A stretch of 64,000 nucleotides of DNA from Acidihalobacter prosperus. GTDB taxonomy: Bacteria; Pseudomonadota; Gammaproteobacteria; DSM-5130; Acidihalobacteraceae. The DNA is taken from the NCBI RefSeq assembly GCF_000754095.2, contig NZ_JQSG02000006.1:604939-668938 (forward strand), given 5' to 3'. The notes beneath the pieces are model-generated. The model had not been told where the DNA came from. It saw nothing but the letters and a program-made list of their open reading frames with translations, and searched no databases. This document shows positions 25,950 through 35,060 of the stretch, one piece after another. The translations under genes and the position numbers were made by a program. Within the stretch, counting starts at the first letter, position 1. The number at the start of each line of letters is the position of its first letter.

Positions 25950-26528
25950 ATGGACGCGGCTGCACGGTGGGACGGTTTCACCCGGGTGTTGCATTGGGGT
26001 CTGACCTTGTGCGTGACGTTCCAGTTGTTCAGCGGTCTGTGGATATCGACGCCGGGCACGTTGCTGTATTTCCACTGGCATGAGTACATGGGCCTGGCTG
26101 CCGCGGCGGTGATTCTGATGCATTGGATTTGGAGTTTTTCGCACCGGGATCTGGGGCTGCTCTTTCCCTGGCATGCCGCCGGCCTCGCACGGGTCGGCGG
26201 CGAGATGGCCGGCATGCTGCGCGGGCGATTGCCTGCCGCCGGTCCGCAGATCGGCCTGTCCAGTTTCGTGCATGGGCTGGGATTGCTCGCGATGACGGGC
26301 ATGGCGGCAACAGGCGTCTTGTTGTTCATGCTCATTCCCGCGCGGCTTGGCGGACTGGCCGATGGCCCGCACCCGGCGGCGATCACCAGCCTGTCGCTCA
26401 TCCACCGCTATCTTGCCTATCTCGCCTGGACCTATTGGTGCGGCCATGTCGGATTCGCCGTGCTGCATCAGCTGCGCGGTGCCCGCGTTTTCGGCGGGAT
26501 CTACCTGGGGCGGGCGGAGCGCCCTTGA
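25950..26528 (+). CDS. Cytochrome b561-type membrane cytochrome
   Basis: A 192-residue diheme-type membrane protein. Four helices carry histidines in expected places: RVLHWGLTLCVTFQLFSG in helix 1, HWHEYMGLAAAAVILMHWIW in helix 2, FVHGLGLLAMTGMAATGVLLF in helix 3 and HRYLAYLAWTYWCGHVGFAVLHQL in helix 4. Such proteins pass electrons from quinol or superoxide to periplasmic partners; the partner here is unknown. ATG 25950 has AGGAGGCG just upstream. The stop is 11 bases from the stop of pelG, which comes from the other strand. Confidence 0.85.
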   Translation: MDAAARWDGFTRVLHWGLTLCVTFQLFSGLWISTPGTLLYFHWHEYMGLAAAAVILMHWIWSFSHRDLGLLFPWHAAGLARVGGEMAGMLRGRLPAAGPQIGLSSFVHGLGLLAMTGMAATGVLLFMLIPARLGGLADGPHPAAITSLSLIHRYLAYLAWTYWCGHVGFAVLHQLRGARVFGGIYLGRAERP

Positions 26529-26539
26529 GTCGGTCAGGG

Positions 26540-27913
26540 TCAGCGGAGCATGAAGGTCTCGTAGTTCAGCCGGTCCAGCGTGCGGTCGGTGACCGTCAGG
26601 GCGACGAGCGCGGTGAGCAGCATCGCGGCGGCGAAGCCATAGCCGTAGAAGTAGGGGCCGAGCATCAGGCTGACGGCAGTGAACAGGGCGTTGGAGCCGA
26701 ACATCAGCAGCGCGACCAGGGCCGCGGCCCGGGTACGGTCAAGGTAAAACAGGATGTTCAGACCTGCCATCACGAGCAGCTGCAGCATGACGCCCAGCGA
26801 ATCGAGCAGCAGCAGAGGTTCGAACAGCGGGGAGATGCCGAGCAGCCGCAGGATGTGGCCGCCGAAGACGATGAGCAGCAGCAGCGTCATGCCCTGCACC
26901 TTGAGTATTCCGAACAGACCTTCGCGGGCGGCGATGACCATTTGCGTTCGCTGATCGCGGATTGCGGACAAGGCACCACCGTTGCGGACCGCGTTGTAGT
27001 AGCGGTCGTAGGCGTGCACGAAGTCGACCTCCATGCGCAGCAGGAATACCGCCATGCCGGGGATGATGGTGAAGTAGGCAAGGAAAATCGGGGTGTCGTA
27101 GATGGCGGAGGCATGCAGGGTGCCGATCACGGTGCTGCCGGTGCCCGGCCATAGCCAGAACATGATTTTGTCTATCCACACGCCGAGGTTGAAGAACAGG
27201 CCCGCGGGGAACAGCCAGGCGTGCAGCCGGCCGGGCTGGAAGAAATCGAATTCGACGAAACGGGTGGGGGGATACTCGCGCCAGATCAGCGCGAACATGC
27301 CGACTGCCAGCAGAATCTGTCCCAGGACGAAGCCTGCGAGCAGGCCTTCCAGTCCCCAGGGCCGCAGCCACAGCCCGCTGGCCACCGCGCTGCCGTAGCC
27401 CAGTGCATACAGCGTCAGCACGGCGGTGTATTGCTTGAGTCCCGACAGCAGCACGGTCAGCACCCAGATGACGCATAGCAGCAGGCCGCCCAGGATCATC
27501 AGCAGCCGGTAGGCGGCGGAGGTGCCCGGCAGCAGCCACAGGCTGGCGGCGATGGCGAGCACGAAGGCGGGCAGCAGGGCGATGAACAGCAGGCCGATCA
27601 GGTTGGGTACGACCCGTCGCGGCTCCTGTGCGAACAGGCGATCCGCCACATAGCGGGTGAACAGCAGCTGCAGTCCGCCGGTGTAGATCAGGCTCAGGGC
27701 GATCAGCCAGGTCACGCTGACCTGGAACTGCGTGATCAGGCCGGGCGGGATGACGACCCCGAGGCTCATGAAGCCGAGAATCAGGATGGCGAGAATCGAA
27801 AGCACCCAGGGGCCGGAGCCGATGACGCCGGCATAGGCGTAGGCGCGCAACAGTCCGAGGTAGGTCTCGCTGTCCGCGAGACGGCGCAGTTCGAAGCCAA
27901 TGCCGGCCATCAA
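26540..27913 (-). CDS. pelG: PelG, Pel polysaccharide inner-membrane transporter
   Basis: A 457-residue integral membrane protein with about twelve helices, of the polysaccharide-transporter/Wzx-like fold. It moves the growing Pel polymer across the inner membrane in complex with PelD, PelE and PelF. The N-terminus MAGIGFELRRLADSETYLGLLRAYAYAGVIGSGPWVLSI is typical of PelG. Length equals the P. aeruginosa protein (456). Its start overlaps the pelF stop by four bases, indicating translational coupling. It is the last gene of the operon and ends close to the convergent cytochrome gene. Confidence 0.93.
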   Translation of the reverse strand: MMAGIGFELRRLADSETYLGLLRAYAYAGVIGSGPWVLSILAILILGFMSLGVVIPPGLITQFQVSVTWLIALSLIYTGGLQLLFTRYVADRLFAQEPRRVVPNLIGLLFIALLPAFVLAIAASLWLLPGTSAAYRLLMILGGLLLCVIWVLTVLLSGLKQYTAVLTLYALGYGSAVASGLWLRPWGLEGLLAGFVLGQILLAVGMFALIWREYPPTRFVEFDFFQPGRLHAWLFPAGLFFNLGVWIDKIMFWLWPGTGSTVIGTLHASAIYDTPIFLAYFTIIPGMAVFLLRMEVDFVHAYDRYYNAVRNGGALSAIRDQRTQMVIAAREGLFGILKVQGMTLLLLIVFGGHILRLLGISPLFEPLLLLDSLGVMLQLLVMAGLNILFYLDRTRAAALVALLMFGSNALFTAVSLMLGPYFYGYGFAAAMLLTALVALTVTDRTLDRLNYETFMLR

Positions 27914-29412
27914 TCGTCTCCCATGCGTTCGCGGAACAGCGCGTCGAAGCGTTCGATCATCTGGGTCTTGTCGTAATAGCGTTCGGCGCGCGCCACCGCC
28001 GCGCGCGCCGCCGCGGCATAGGCCGCGGGATCGTCCAGCAGTGCCTGGCAGGCCGCCGCCATGGCCTCGGGGTCGGCCAATCCGACAATGCGGCCGGCCG
28101 TGCCGAGCGGCGGGTTTTCGTCCGGTCGACCGTGGACGAGCTCGGGGCAGGCGCCCACCTCCGTCGCCACCAGCGGCAGGCCGGCTGCGAAGCCCTCGAT
28201 GGCGGCCAGCGGCAGGCCCTCGCTGATCGAACTCAGGACCAGCAGCCCAACCTGGGGCAGCACGTCCTCCAGGTAGCGAAATCCGAGGAAGCGCAGGTGA
28301 TTGCCGAGATCGAGTACGTCCGCGAGCTCACGGCATTCGGCGGTGTATTCAGGATCCTCGTCCTGTGGCCCCACGATCCAGGCCTCGATGTCGGGCCGAC
28401 GGTCGCAGAGGATGCGGGTTGCCCGGATGAAGGTCTTGATGTCCTTGATCGGCACGACCCGCCCGAGCAGACAGATGACGGGAGGAGGCGGCGCGCCCGG
28501 CGCGCGACGCAGACGGGACAGGCGTTCGACGTCGATGCCGTTGGGGACGACGCGGCAGCGCGAGGCATCGGCACCGTCCCTGACCTGCTGGGCGGATGCC
28601 GCATTGAACAGGCTGATGATCGGATCGGCGCTACGGTAGGCCTGCCGTCCCAGCACCTCGAAGAATCGGACCCACAACTCGCGCAGGTAGCTGATCTCGG
28701 TCGGATCGCGCTGCAGGATGTTGCGGCTGTCGTGGATCCATTCGGCCTTCATGAGATCGATGCGGCGTTCCTTGGTGTAGATGCCATGTTCCATGAGGAC
28801 GAAAGGGCGCTCCTGCCGTTGTGCCGCCAGGGTGCCGAGGAATCCGGCATAGCCGGTGGACGGGCTGAAGAACAGCCGTGAGGGCGGCAGGGCGGCTGCG
28901 GTCCTCGCGAGTATCCACAGCGGCGCATGCAGGTTGCGCACGCTCCAGAAATAATCGACGAAGGAGGGTTCTGCGGCCACATTCTCGTATTGTTCGGTGA
29001 TGTAGTCCCAGGCGGCTTCGCTGTAGAGGAAGGCTCGTTCGCCGAATGCGCCGTCATCGTCGAGATAGGCCTCCGGCGACAGCGCCTGGCCGTCGGTCGT
29101 GCGCAGCCGTTCGTGCAGGGCTGCCATCTGTTCGCGGGCGTGTGCGGGTAGCCGCGGCGGCTTGATCGGATTGCGGCCCTCTGCGTCCGGGTTGAACAGA
29201 AAATGGGTTTCGAGGTGTACGAGATTGGACGGCAAGGTGTAGAGAATGTCGCCGTAATCCTGTCGACGCGAGCCAAGAAACACCGCTGCGAAGCGCAGGT
29301 GGGGCAGACTGCCGATCAGCGCGTGCACCCAGCTCGATACGCCGCCCTTGATGTAAGGGTAGGTGCCCTCGAGCAGCAGTGTGACGTCGATTTCCGGCTG
29401 CGCACGGCTCAT
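27910..29412 (-). CDS. pelF: PelF, Pel polysaccharide glycosyltransferase
   Basis: A 500-residue cytosolic GT4-type transferase that polymerises UDP-linked N-acetylhexosamines into Pel. LLEGTYPYIKGGVSSWVHALIGSLP near the N-terminus is the donor-domain loop of the family. The retaining-transferase motif SEGLPLAAIEGFAAGLPLVATEVG holds the E-X7-E pair. CLLGRVVPIKDIKTFI begins the C-terminal Rossmann domain. Length is close to the P. aeruginosa protein (507). It overlaps pelE upstream and pelG downstream by four bases each. Confidence 0.95.
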   Translation of the reverse strand: MSRAQPEIDVTLLLEGTYPYIKGGVSSWVHALIGSLPHLRFAAVFLGSRRQDYGDILYTLPSNLVHLETHFLFNPDAEGRNPIKPPRLPAHAREQMAALHERLRTTDGQALSPEAYLDDDGAFGERAFLYSEAAWDYITEQYENVAAEPSFVDYFWSVRNLHAPLWILARTAAALPPSRLFFSPSTGYAGFLGTLAAQRQERPFVLMEHGIYTKERRIDLMKAEWIHDSRNILQRDPTEISYLRELWVRFFEVLGRQAYRSADPIISLFNAASAQQVRDGADASRCRVVPNGIDVERLSRLRRAPGAPPPPVICLLGRVVPIKDIKTFIRATRILCDRRPDIEAWIVGPQDEDPEYTAECRELADVLDLGNHLRFLGFRYLEDVLPQVGLLVLSSISEGLPLAAIEGFAAGLPLVATEVGACPELVHGRPDENPPLGTAGRIVGLADPEAMAAACQALLDDPAAYAAAARAAVARAERYYDKTQMIERFDALFRERMGDD

Positions 29413-30380
29413 GTCTTCGATCTCCAGCGCTCGGCGATCCGGCCTACCACCGGTAACTCGGTGAACAGGGAATTGCGTGCGAAAAGCGCCCGAATGGCGG
29501 CGTAATCGCGATTTCTCCAGGCGATTTCGGCCAGATAGGGCAGCACGCGCCCGGGTGGCGCGCCTGCTTCGAGCGCGCGCGCGTACGTCGCGGCCGTCCG
29601 TTCGGCTCGCGGCGATCGCTGCAGCAGGCGCCCTTCGATGCGCAGTAGGCGCGGCGTGTCGCCCAGGTTTTCCCGCGCGGCTTCTAGATGGCGCTGGCAG
29701 GCGGCCTGGTGATGCCTCGACATGCCTTCCCGTGCGAGTCCCATGTAAAGCAGTTCCTGGTGCAGTTCCGCGAGTTCGAGGCGCAGCGGCCCGGATGCGT
29801 GATCGGGGGTTTGCGGCAATACGCCTTCGAGGCGCCGGATCATACGGGTGATGTCCGACTCGCGCTGGTCGATCAGGGCGTGGGCGAGCAGGCGAAGATG
29901 TTCGTCGGGGTGGCGCAGGGCTTCGCGCAGCAGTTCGGTGGTGTTGGCGCTGCGCTGGTTTTCGATCGCCATCAACGCGCGCGCGCCCTGGGCGGAGCCT
30001 GGATCGAGATTGCGCAGACGGGCGATCGCCCCGCCGACGCCGAAATGACTCGGTTCACTAGGGATTTCGGGGGCGAACGCCGGCGAACTGATGTAGTTTG
30101 GCTGTTGCGGTGCGCGCGATTTTTCCAGCCGGGGCAGCACGACCAGCATCACGAGCAGCAGCAGCGGACCCAAAATCGGGATCAGGGTGCCCATGGCCGT
30201 CAAGGTGGCGTAATCGATGACGGGGTGTCCACGCAGGCGCGCGGGAATCAGGCGTCTTGCCGGCAGGGCGATCAGCAGGCTCAGCAAGGTGTTGATGAGC
30301 AGCAGGCCGAGTACCAGCGGTCCCGCCGTGGATCCGCTGGGCGTCAGCCAGTCGTGCAGCGACAGCAGTGAGGCATTCAT
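29409..30380 (-). CDS. pelE: PelE, Pel inner-membrane protein with helical repeats
   Basis: A 323-residue protein with two N-terminal hydrophobic helices (about 18-42 and 60-85), followed by a TPR-like helical cytoplasmic region (AIENQRSANTTELLREALRHPDEHLRLLAHALIDQRE). PelE bridges PelD and PelF in the synthase complex. Sequence conservation is low in this family, and the call leans on topology, length (329 in P. aeruginosa) and its place between pelD and pelF. ATG 30380 overlaps the pelD stop (ATGA). A much longer open frame extends upstream but only as the antisense-like continuation inside pelD. Confidence 0.85.
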   Translation of the reverse strand: MNASLLSLHDWLTPSGSTAGPLVLGLLLINTLLSLLIALPARRLIPARLRGHPVIDYATLTAMGTLIPILGPLLLLVMLVVLPRLEKSRAPQQPNYISSPAFAPEIPSEPSHFGVGGAIARLRNLDPGSAQGARALMAIENQRSANTTELLREALRHPDEHLRLLAHALIDQRESDITRMIRRLEGVLPQTPDHASGPLRLELAELHQELLYMGLAREGMSRHHQAACQRHLEAARENLGDTPRLLRIEGRLLQRSPRAERTAATYARALEAGAPPGRVLPYLAEIAWRNRDYAAIRALFARNSLFTELPVVGRIAERWRSKT

Positions 30381-31702
30381 GCGGTCGGATCCTGCCCCAG
30401 GACGGCTTGCAGGACCGTATCGGGATCGATGGTCTCGATGGGGTGAACCTCGGCGACCCAGCCGGCGTCGCTCAGCGAGAGTCCGAATTGATCCTGCGAC
30501 AGCGCGTCCACGCGGGCCACGAAACCGTGTGCGCCCGCCGAGCCACTCAGCGGCAGCAGGGCCAGCAGGCTGGGAGCATCCTCCGCTAGCGGGTGCTGCC
30601 AGTACTGGTCCAGCCCTCGCCGCATCGACAGGATCAGCAGCAGCAGCTCGGTATTCGGTTGCGCGGCCTTCGGACGGAAAAGTACCAGCGTCGATTGCGC
30701 ACCGACCCGGGCACGCAGGTGGCATATCTTGTACAGCTCGTGCGCGAAGGTGGCGGGACAGCGTGGATGGCGTTTCAGCAAGCCGCCGGCATCCCGCTGG
30801 GCGGCTGCCTCGTCGGCGAAATATTCGAGGATGGCGGTTGCCGTCAGCAGATTTTCCTCGTCGAGGGCCAGCAAGGGCATGTCGCTGACCACCAGCAGGC
30901 CGATGCGGGAACCGTCCGCGGTGATGATCGGTATCACCAGCCGGTATTCGCCCGCCAGCCCGTCGACGATCTGGTCGACGCTGAAGTAGGCGGCTTCCTC
31001 GCGTTCGAGCGCGAGCACGACCAAGGGATCGTCGGCATTGAACGCACCGTCCTGCCCAATCCGCGCAAGCGGAGGGGCGCTCAGTTGCCCGCCCTCGAAG
31101 GCGTAGAGCGAGGCGGACTCGATGCGGCAGTAGTGCGCCAGCAGTTGGAGCAGGGCTTGGCCGGCTTCGGGCGTGAGGTGCGAGCCGTTGTGTTGCAGTT
31201 CCGTGCGCACGGCTTCGAGTGCCCCGCGCAGGCTGACCGGCCGGGTGATCAGGGTTTCCTCCAGCCGATCGTGCGAGATGCGCGTGACGTAGAAGGCGCG
31301 GGTCAGTGATTCCAGGCGGTTCTCGCTGTAATAGAGGCGCGCCTCGGCCTGGCCCAGACGGCCGTGCCAGAGTGTGGCGTACTGACCGCCGATCAGGCTG
31401 ACGAGCATGCCGCCGACGATCTGGGGCAAGGCCATGGCCTGATTGCCGAGGCCGAGTTCCGGCAGCCACAGGCCGCCGACGGCCAGGATGCCGCTGGCGG
31501 CCAGCGCCGGACCGATGCCGTAACGCAGGCCGATGAGCAACGGCGCCAGCCACAGCCAGGGAAAGCCGCCGATATCGAAGGGTGCGTTCGGGCTCAGGAG
31601 GTGGCCCAGCCACAGTGCCGCGAGCGGCAGCAGCAGAATTTCCGCGATGGGTCCCGGGCCGAGCCGGCCCAGGCGCGCGGTGTGGCGGCGGCGCAGATTC
31701 AT
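30377..31702 (-). CDS. pelD: PelD, c-di-GMP receptor of the Pel synthase
   Basis: A 441-residue inner-membrane protein. Four N-terminal helices (about 18-110) precede a GAF domain (about 165-310) and a degenerate GGDEF domain lacking the catalytic loop. The RxxD site that binds c-di-GMP is seen as RGLD at 362-365 (LLLLILSMRRGLDQYW), so ligand activation of polymer synthesis should be retained. In P. aeruginosa, PelD is needed for Pel production through this site. ATG 31702 overlaps the pelC stop by four bases. Length is near the usual 455. Confidence 0.94.
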   Translation of the reverse strand: MNLRRRHTARLGRLGPGPIAEILLLPLAALWLGHLLSPNAPFDIGGFPWLWLAPLLIGLRYGIGPALAASGILAVGGLWLPELGLGNQAMALPQIVGGMLVSLIGGQYATLWHGRLGQAEARLYYSENRLESLTRAFYVTRISHDRLEETLITRPVSLRGALEAVRTELQHNGSHLTPEAGQALLQLLAHYCRIESASLYAFEGGQLSAPPLARIGQDGAFNADDPLVVLALEREEAAYFSVDQIVDGLAGEYRLVIPIITADGSRIGLLVVSDMPLLALDEENLLTATAILEYFADEAAAQRDAGGLLKRHPRCPATFAHELYKICHLRARVGAQSTLVLFRPKAAQPNTELLLLILSMRRGLDQYWQHPLAEDAPSLLALLPLSGSAGAHGFVARVDALSQDQFGLSLSDAGWVAEVHPIETIDPDTVLQAVLGQDPTA

Positions 31703-32232
31703 CGCGGCCGCAGACGATCGATGAGCCGGTTGAGGGTCTTCTGCGCAAGCACGGCGATGCCCTCGCGGCTGCCGCCCGTGGCAGCAGCCGTGCCGCTCCA
31801 CAGCGTATGGCCGTTTTCCAGATCCACCAGCCGCAGCGTGAAGCCTACCGCCGGCTGACCGTCCAGCCCGACCTTGTAGCGCCACTCGTCCACGCTGCCG
31901 AGCAGCGCGTAGCGCAGATGTTGAGTGCGGGCCCAGGCCAGCGCGGCCGCCTGTTCTGCCTCGCCATTGTGCAGCGGGAGCGCGGCATTGTCGGATGCCG
32001 GCGGCGGCAGCCGCACCTGGTGCACGCCATGGCTGACCAGCAGCGCCGCGAGCATCTGTTGCGCGCGTGCGCCGGCGTACGGCGTAGCCGTATTGTTCAC
32101 CAGCGCGGGCACGGCCCAGCCGGTATCCGCCACGGTGGTGGGTTTGGGGCTGGTGTAAAGACTGGATGTCGCACAGCCGGAGAGCAGAATCAGGCTGAAG
32201 AGCGTCAAAAGACCGACGATTCTTGGTTTCAT
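31699..32232 (-). CDS. pelC: PelC, outer-membrane lipoprotein of Pel export
   Basis: A 177-residue lipoprotein. The signal peptide MKPRIVGLLTLFSLILLSGC ends in a lipobox with Cys20. The mature part (VPALVNNTATPYAGARAQQMLAALLVSHGVHQVRLP) has the PelC/LpoB-like alpha/beta look. In P. aeruginosa, PelC forms a twelve-membered ring under the PelB pore and guides the cationic polymer. Length is close to the usual 172. It starts 15 bases after the pelB stop and overlaps pelD. Confidence 0.92.
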   Translation of the reverse strand: MKPRIVGLLTLFSLILLSGCATSSLYTSPKPTTVADTGWAVPALVNNTATPYAGARAQQMLAALLVSHGVHQVRLPPPASDNAALPLHNGEAEQAAALAWARTQHLRYALLGSVDEWRYKVGLDGQPAVGFTLRLVDLENGHTLWSGTAAATGGSREGIAVLAQKTLNRLIDRLRPR

Positions 32233-32247
32233 GAGGGCATCCCTTGT

Positions 32248-35060
32248 TCAGTCGATTGGTTTGAAATAGTAGCGGTAGCTCAGGGTCAGCGTTTGCGTGG
32301 TGCTGCCGGTTGCGCCGAGGTTGGTGCCCAGCTGGAGGCTGAGCGCAAGATGGTCGGGGCCGGCCACGGGCAGGGCGACGCCGGCAGTGGCCAGATAACC
32401 GGGCCCGTAATCGCTGTTGGCACACACGTTGGCGCTGGCGAAAGGCCGCAGGAGCGGTGTGTAGTCCTGTTGGTAACGGTCGTTGAAGCCGCCACCGACG
32501 CAGGCCTGCGCGTAGTCGCGTGGAATGAAGAAGCCGACGTCCGGTGTTTCGCCTGCGGGGACCAGCGCCGCGAGCTGGGCGGGCAGCCGTGCGGCGCGAC
32601 GGAAGCGCGCGCCGCTGAGGCTGGCGCTGATGCGCAGGCTGGGGGGCGAGAGCCAGAGTCGGTGCTCGACGTCGAGGCTCAAGGCGGTGATGCCGCCCAG
32701 GTAGCCGCCGCCCTGTGCCCGGTATTCGCCGGTGTGGAAGCTGCCGTACAGGGCGTTGCGGGGGGTCGGTTCGAAGCTGGCGGTCAGCTCCAGCCGATCC
32801 TCCCTGGCGCCGATCTGCAGCGGTACGCTGGCGCTGGGCGTGGCGCCATAGGCGAGGCTGGCAGTAGTCGACAGCCGCCGGCTCCAGCGGTATTCCCAGC
32901 CGGCGCCGGCGGTCAGATAGCCGGCGAGGTTGCGCCCGCCGCCGAGGCTGGCCGAGAAGCTGCCGCGCCGCAGGGTGCGGGTCAGCGCCAGCTGGGCTTG
33001 CCGACTTGCGGTCGGCGGCGGGCCGAGCAGGCTGTTGTCGTAGGCGGATTGCGCACCGAGATCGACGCGGCCGGCGAGCGCAAGCCCGGGCGTCAGCCAA
33101 TGGCGCGTGGCGAGATGCGTGTCGATCAGGCTCAGGCCGCTTGCGCGCATCAGTGCGAGGCCGGTGCCGATGCGGTCGCTGCCGGCCAACGCCAGCGGGC
33201 GGAATGCGGAGAGCGCGTCGTAGGCGTCCGACCGGTCGCGCAGGTCGTCGAAATAGAGCTGCGTGGCCAGCGGCGTCCAACCGAGTGTCGAGGCGGCGTT
33301 GGCGGCATCCTGCACGGGCAGGGCGTCGAGATCGTGGCTCAGCAGGGCCGCGGCGCTCGAGGCATCGTCGGCGCGGAGCGCGAGTGACAGGCGCGCCCAT
33401 GCGGGCAGGGCGTTGCTTGGGCCGTATGCCTGCTGCCGCCACAGCCGCGCGCTGTCGTCGGTATCGAGCTGCAGGGTCCATGCGAGTACCTCGGCGCGTG
33501 CCTGCGCACTGCGAGGCTGGCGCGCAAGCTTCGCGATCCACTTGCGGGCAGGGTCTCCGGGCAGCAGCTGGGTGGCCAGGGATGCGAGCAAGCGGTCCCG
33601 CTGTATGGCGCTGGCGTGAGCGGGGGTGTCGGGGCGAGCGGCGAGGTGCTCGAAGACATGGCGCCGCAGCCGTCGTGCGATTAGCGGATGGCCGGCCTGT
33701 TGCGCCGTGTCCGCGTAGGCCGCGAGCCAGGCCGGATCCCCGGCATGGCGCGACCACTGCCGGTCGAGCAGCGGCAGGGCGTGTTGCGGCTGGCCGATAA
33801 GGGCGTAGCCGGCGGCCATCGGCGACCACAAGGTGGGGTGGTCGCCGGCGCTCGAGGACAGTTTCGGCAGCAGTGCGGAAAGCGTCTGCCTGTCGTGATG
33901 GTCGACGAGCATCCACAGGTCGTCGGCCCATAGCTGGTCGTCGTCGGGACTGATCGCCAGCGCGCGAGCGTAGGCGGCCTGCGCCGCATTCAGCTGGTTG
34001 CGGCTGGCATGCAGCGCCGCGAGTCCTGTCCAGTAGCCGGGGAGCCGTTGCAGTCGATCGATTTCGTTGGCGGGGAGTCCGTCATAGGCTTGCGTCAGCC
34101 AGGCCGGTTTGCCGGCGGCGACGGCGGCGGCCACGGCATTGAGGAAAAGATCGGGCTGATGCGTGCGGCGCCAGCCGACTAGGGCGATGTCGAAGGCCTG
34201 CTTCGGTGCCTGGTGCAGCTGAGTGAGGTAAAGGCGCCGGTAATCGTCGGGCTCTGCGGTGTCGGCGTCGTAGAGCACCCGGCTGGCCTGGGCGGCCACC
34301 CGGTAGTCGCCGAGCAGCCAGGCGAGACCGCTCAGCGTGCGCCAGTAAGCGGTGTCCTGCGGCGTGGCCAGGGGGCGGGCATCCTGCAGGCTGGCGTAGG
34401 CGCCTTGATAATCGCCGCGCAGATAGAGCAGGGTCGAGATCTGCAGCATGACCTTCGGCTCGGGGCCGTAACGGCGGCTGTAGCTTTCGAGTGTGCGCAG
34501 CTCGCGCTCGGGTTCGCCCAGCTCTGGTGGTAGAGCACGGCCTGTTCCCACAGGAAGAAGCGCCGTGGGTGTTTGCGGTCTGCCGCCTGCAGCAGCTGCA
34601 GCGCCCGTGCGTAGTCGCCGAGTTTGAGCAGTTCGCCGATCAGGCCGGACCAGAGACGCTCGTCGTACGGCCGCGCACGCAGCTGGATACGCATGAGCGG
34701 GATCGCGCGTGTCGGATCGTCGAGTCCTTCGGCCAGGCCGAGCGCCTTGCCGAGATATTCGTGACGGTGGGCGTGCGTCACCAGCCAGTAGTAGGCTTCC
34801 AGCGCATCCCGCGCATGGTCGCTTTGTTCCGCTGCGGCGGCCAGCCGTTGGTGCCAGAGGATGCTATGCGGCCGTGCGGCGACGGCGGCGCGCGCCAGCC
34901 GGTAGGCGGATTCGACGTCGCCATTGCCGAGAAAGGCCTGCCAGGCGAGTTGCCAATCCGCGGCATTGTAGGCGGCGGACGGCAGGGGTTGGGCGTGCAG
35001 CGCGGGGGCGCCTAGCGCCAGCGCCAGCGCCAGCGCCAGCGCCAGCGGTGCGCGCCTCAT
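32248..35060 (-). pseudogene. pelB: PelB C-terminal part (signal peptide, TPR, outer-membrane beta-barrel), with a frameshift
   Basis: Two overlapping frames together encode about 937 residues. The first (from ATG 35060) starts with a signal peptide (hydrophobic LA repeats, then PALHAQ) and TPR repeats. It reads as far as RFFLWEQAVLYHQ and then stops making sense near 34521-34530. The second frame carries on without a gap as ELGEPERELRTLESYSRRYGPEPKV and continues through TPRs to a beta-barrel ending in TLSYRYYFKPID (aromatic end typical of outer-membrane porins). One missing base after the codon for Gln in YHQ explains the break. It may be a real mutation or a sequencing error. Joined with the separate upstream gene (327 residues) the total, about 1264, matches PelB of P. 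aeruginosa (1193), which is one protein. PelB forms the export pore for Pel. Confidence 0.85.
35015..35047. repeat. Hexanucleotide tandem repeat (GCGCCA)5 in the pelB signal peptide
   Basis: Five perfect copies of GCGCCA (35015-35044) plus a partial one. On the coding strand they give alternating Leu-Ala in the hydrophobic core of the signal peptide of the second pelB gene. Unit changes would keep frame and change core length by two residues. Confidence 0.85.

Noticed and set aside
29409-31748. pelE extended upstream to 779 codons
   Set aside because: The extra residues are Arg/Pro/Ala-rich and lie inside pelD. ATG 30380 overlaps the pelD stop as in the rest of the operon.
30377-33931. pelD extended upstream to 1184 codons
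   Set aside because: Only the last 441 codons resemble PelD; the rest runs through pelC and pelB in the wrong frame.
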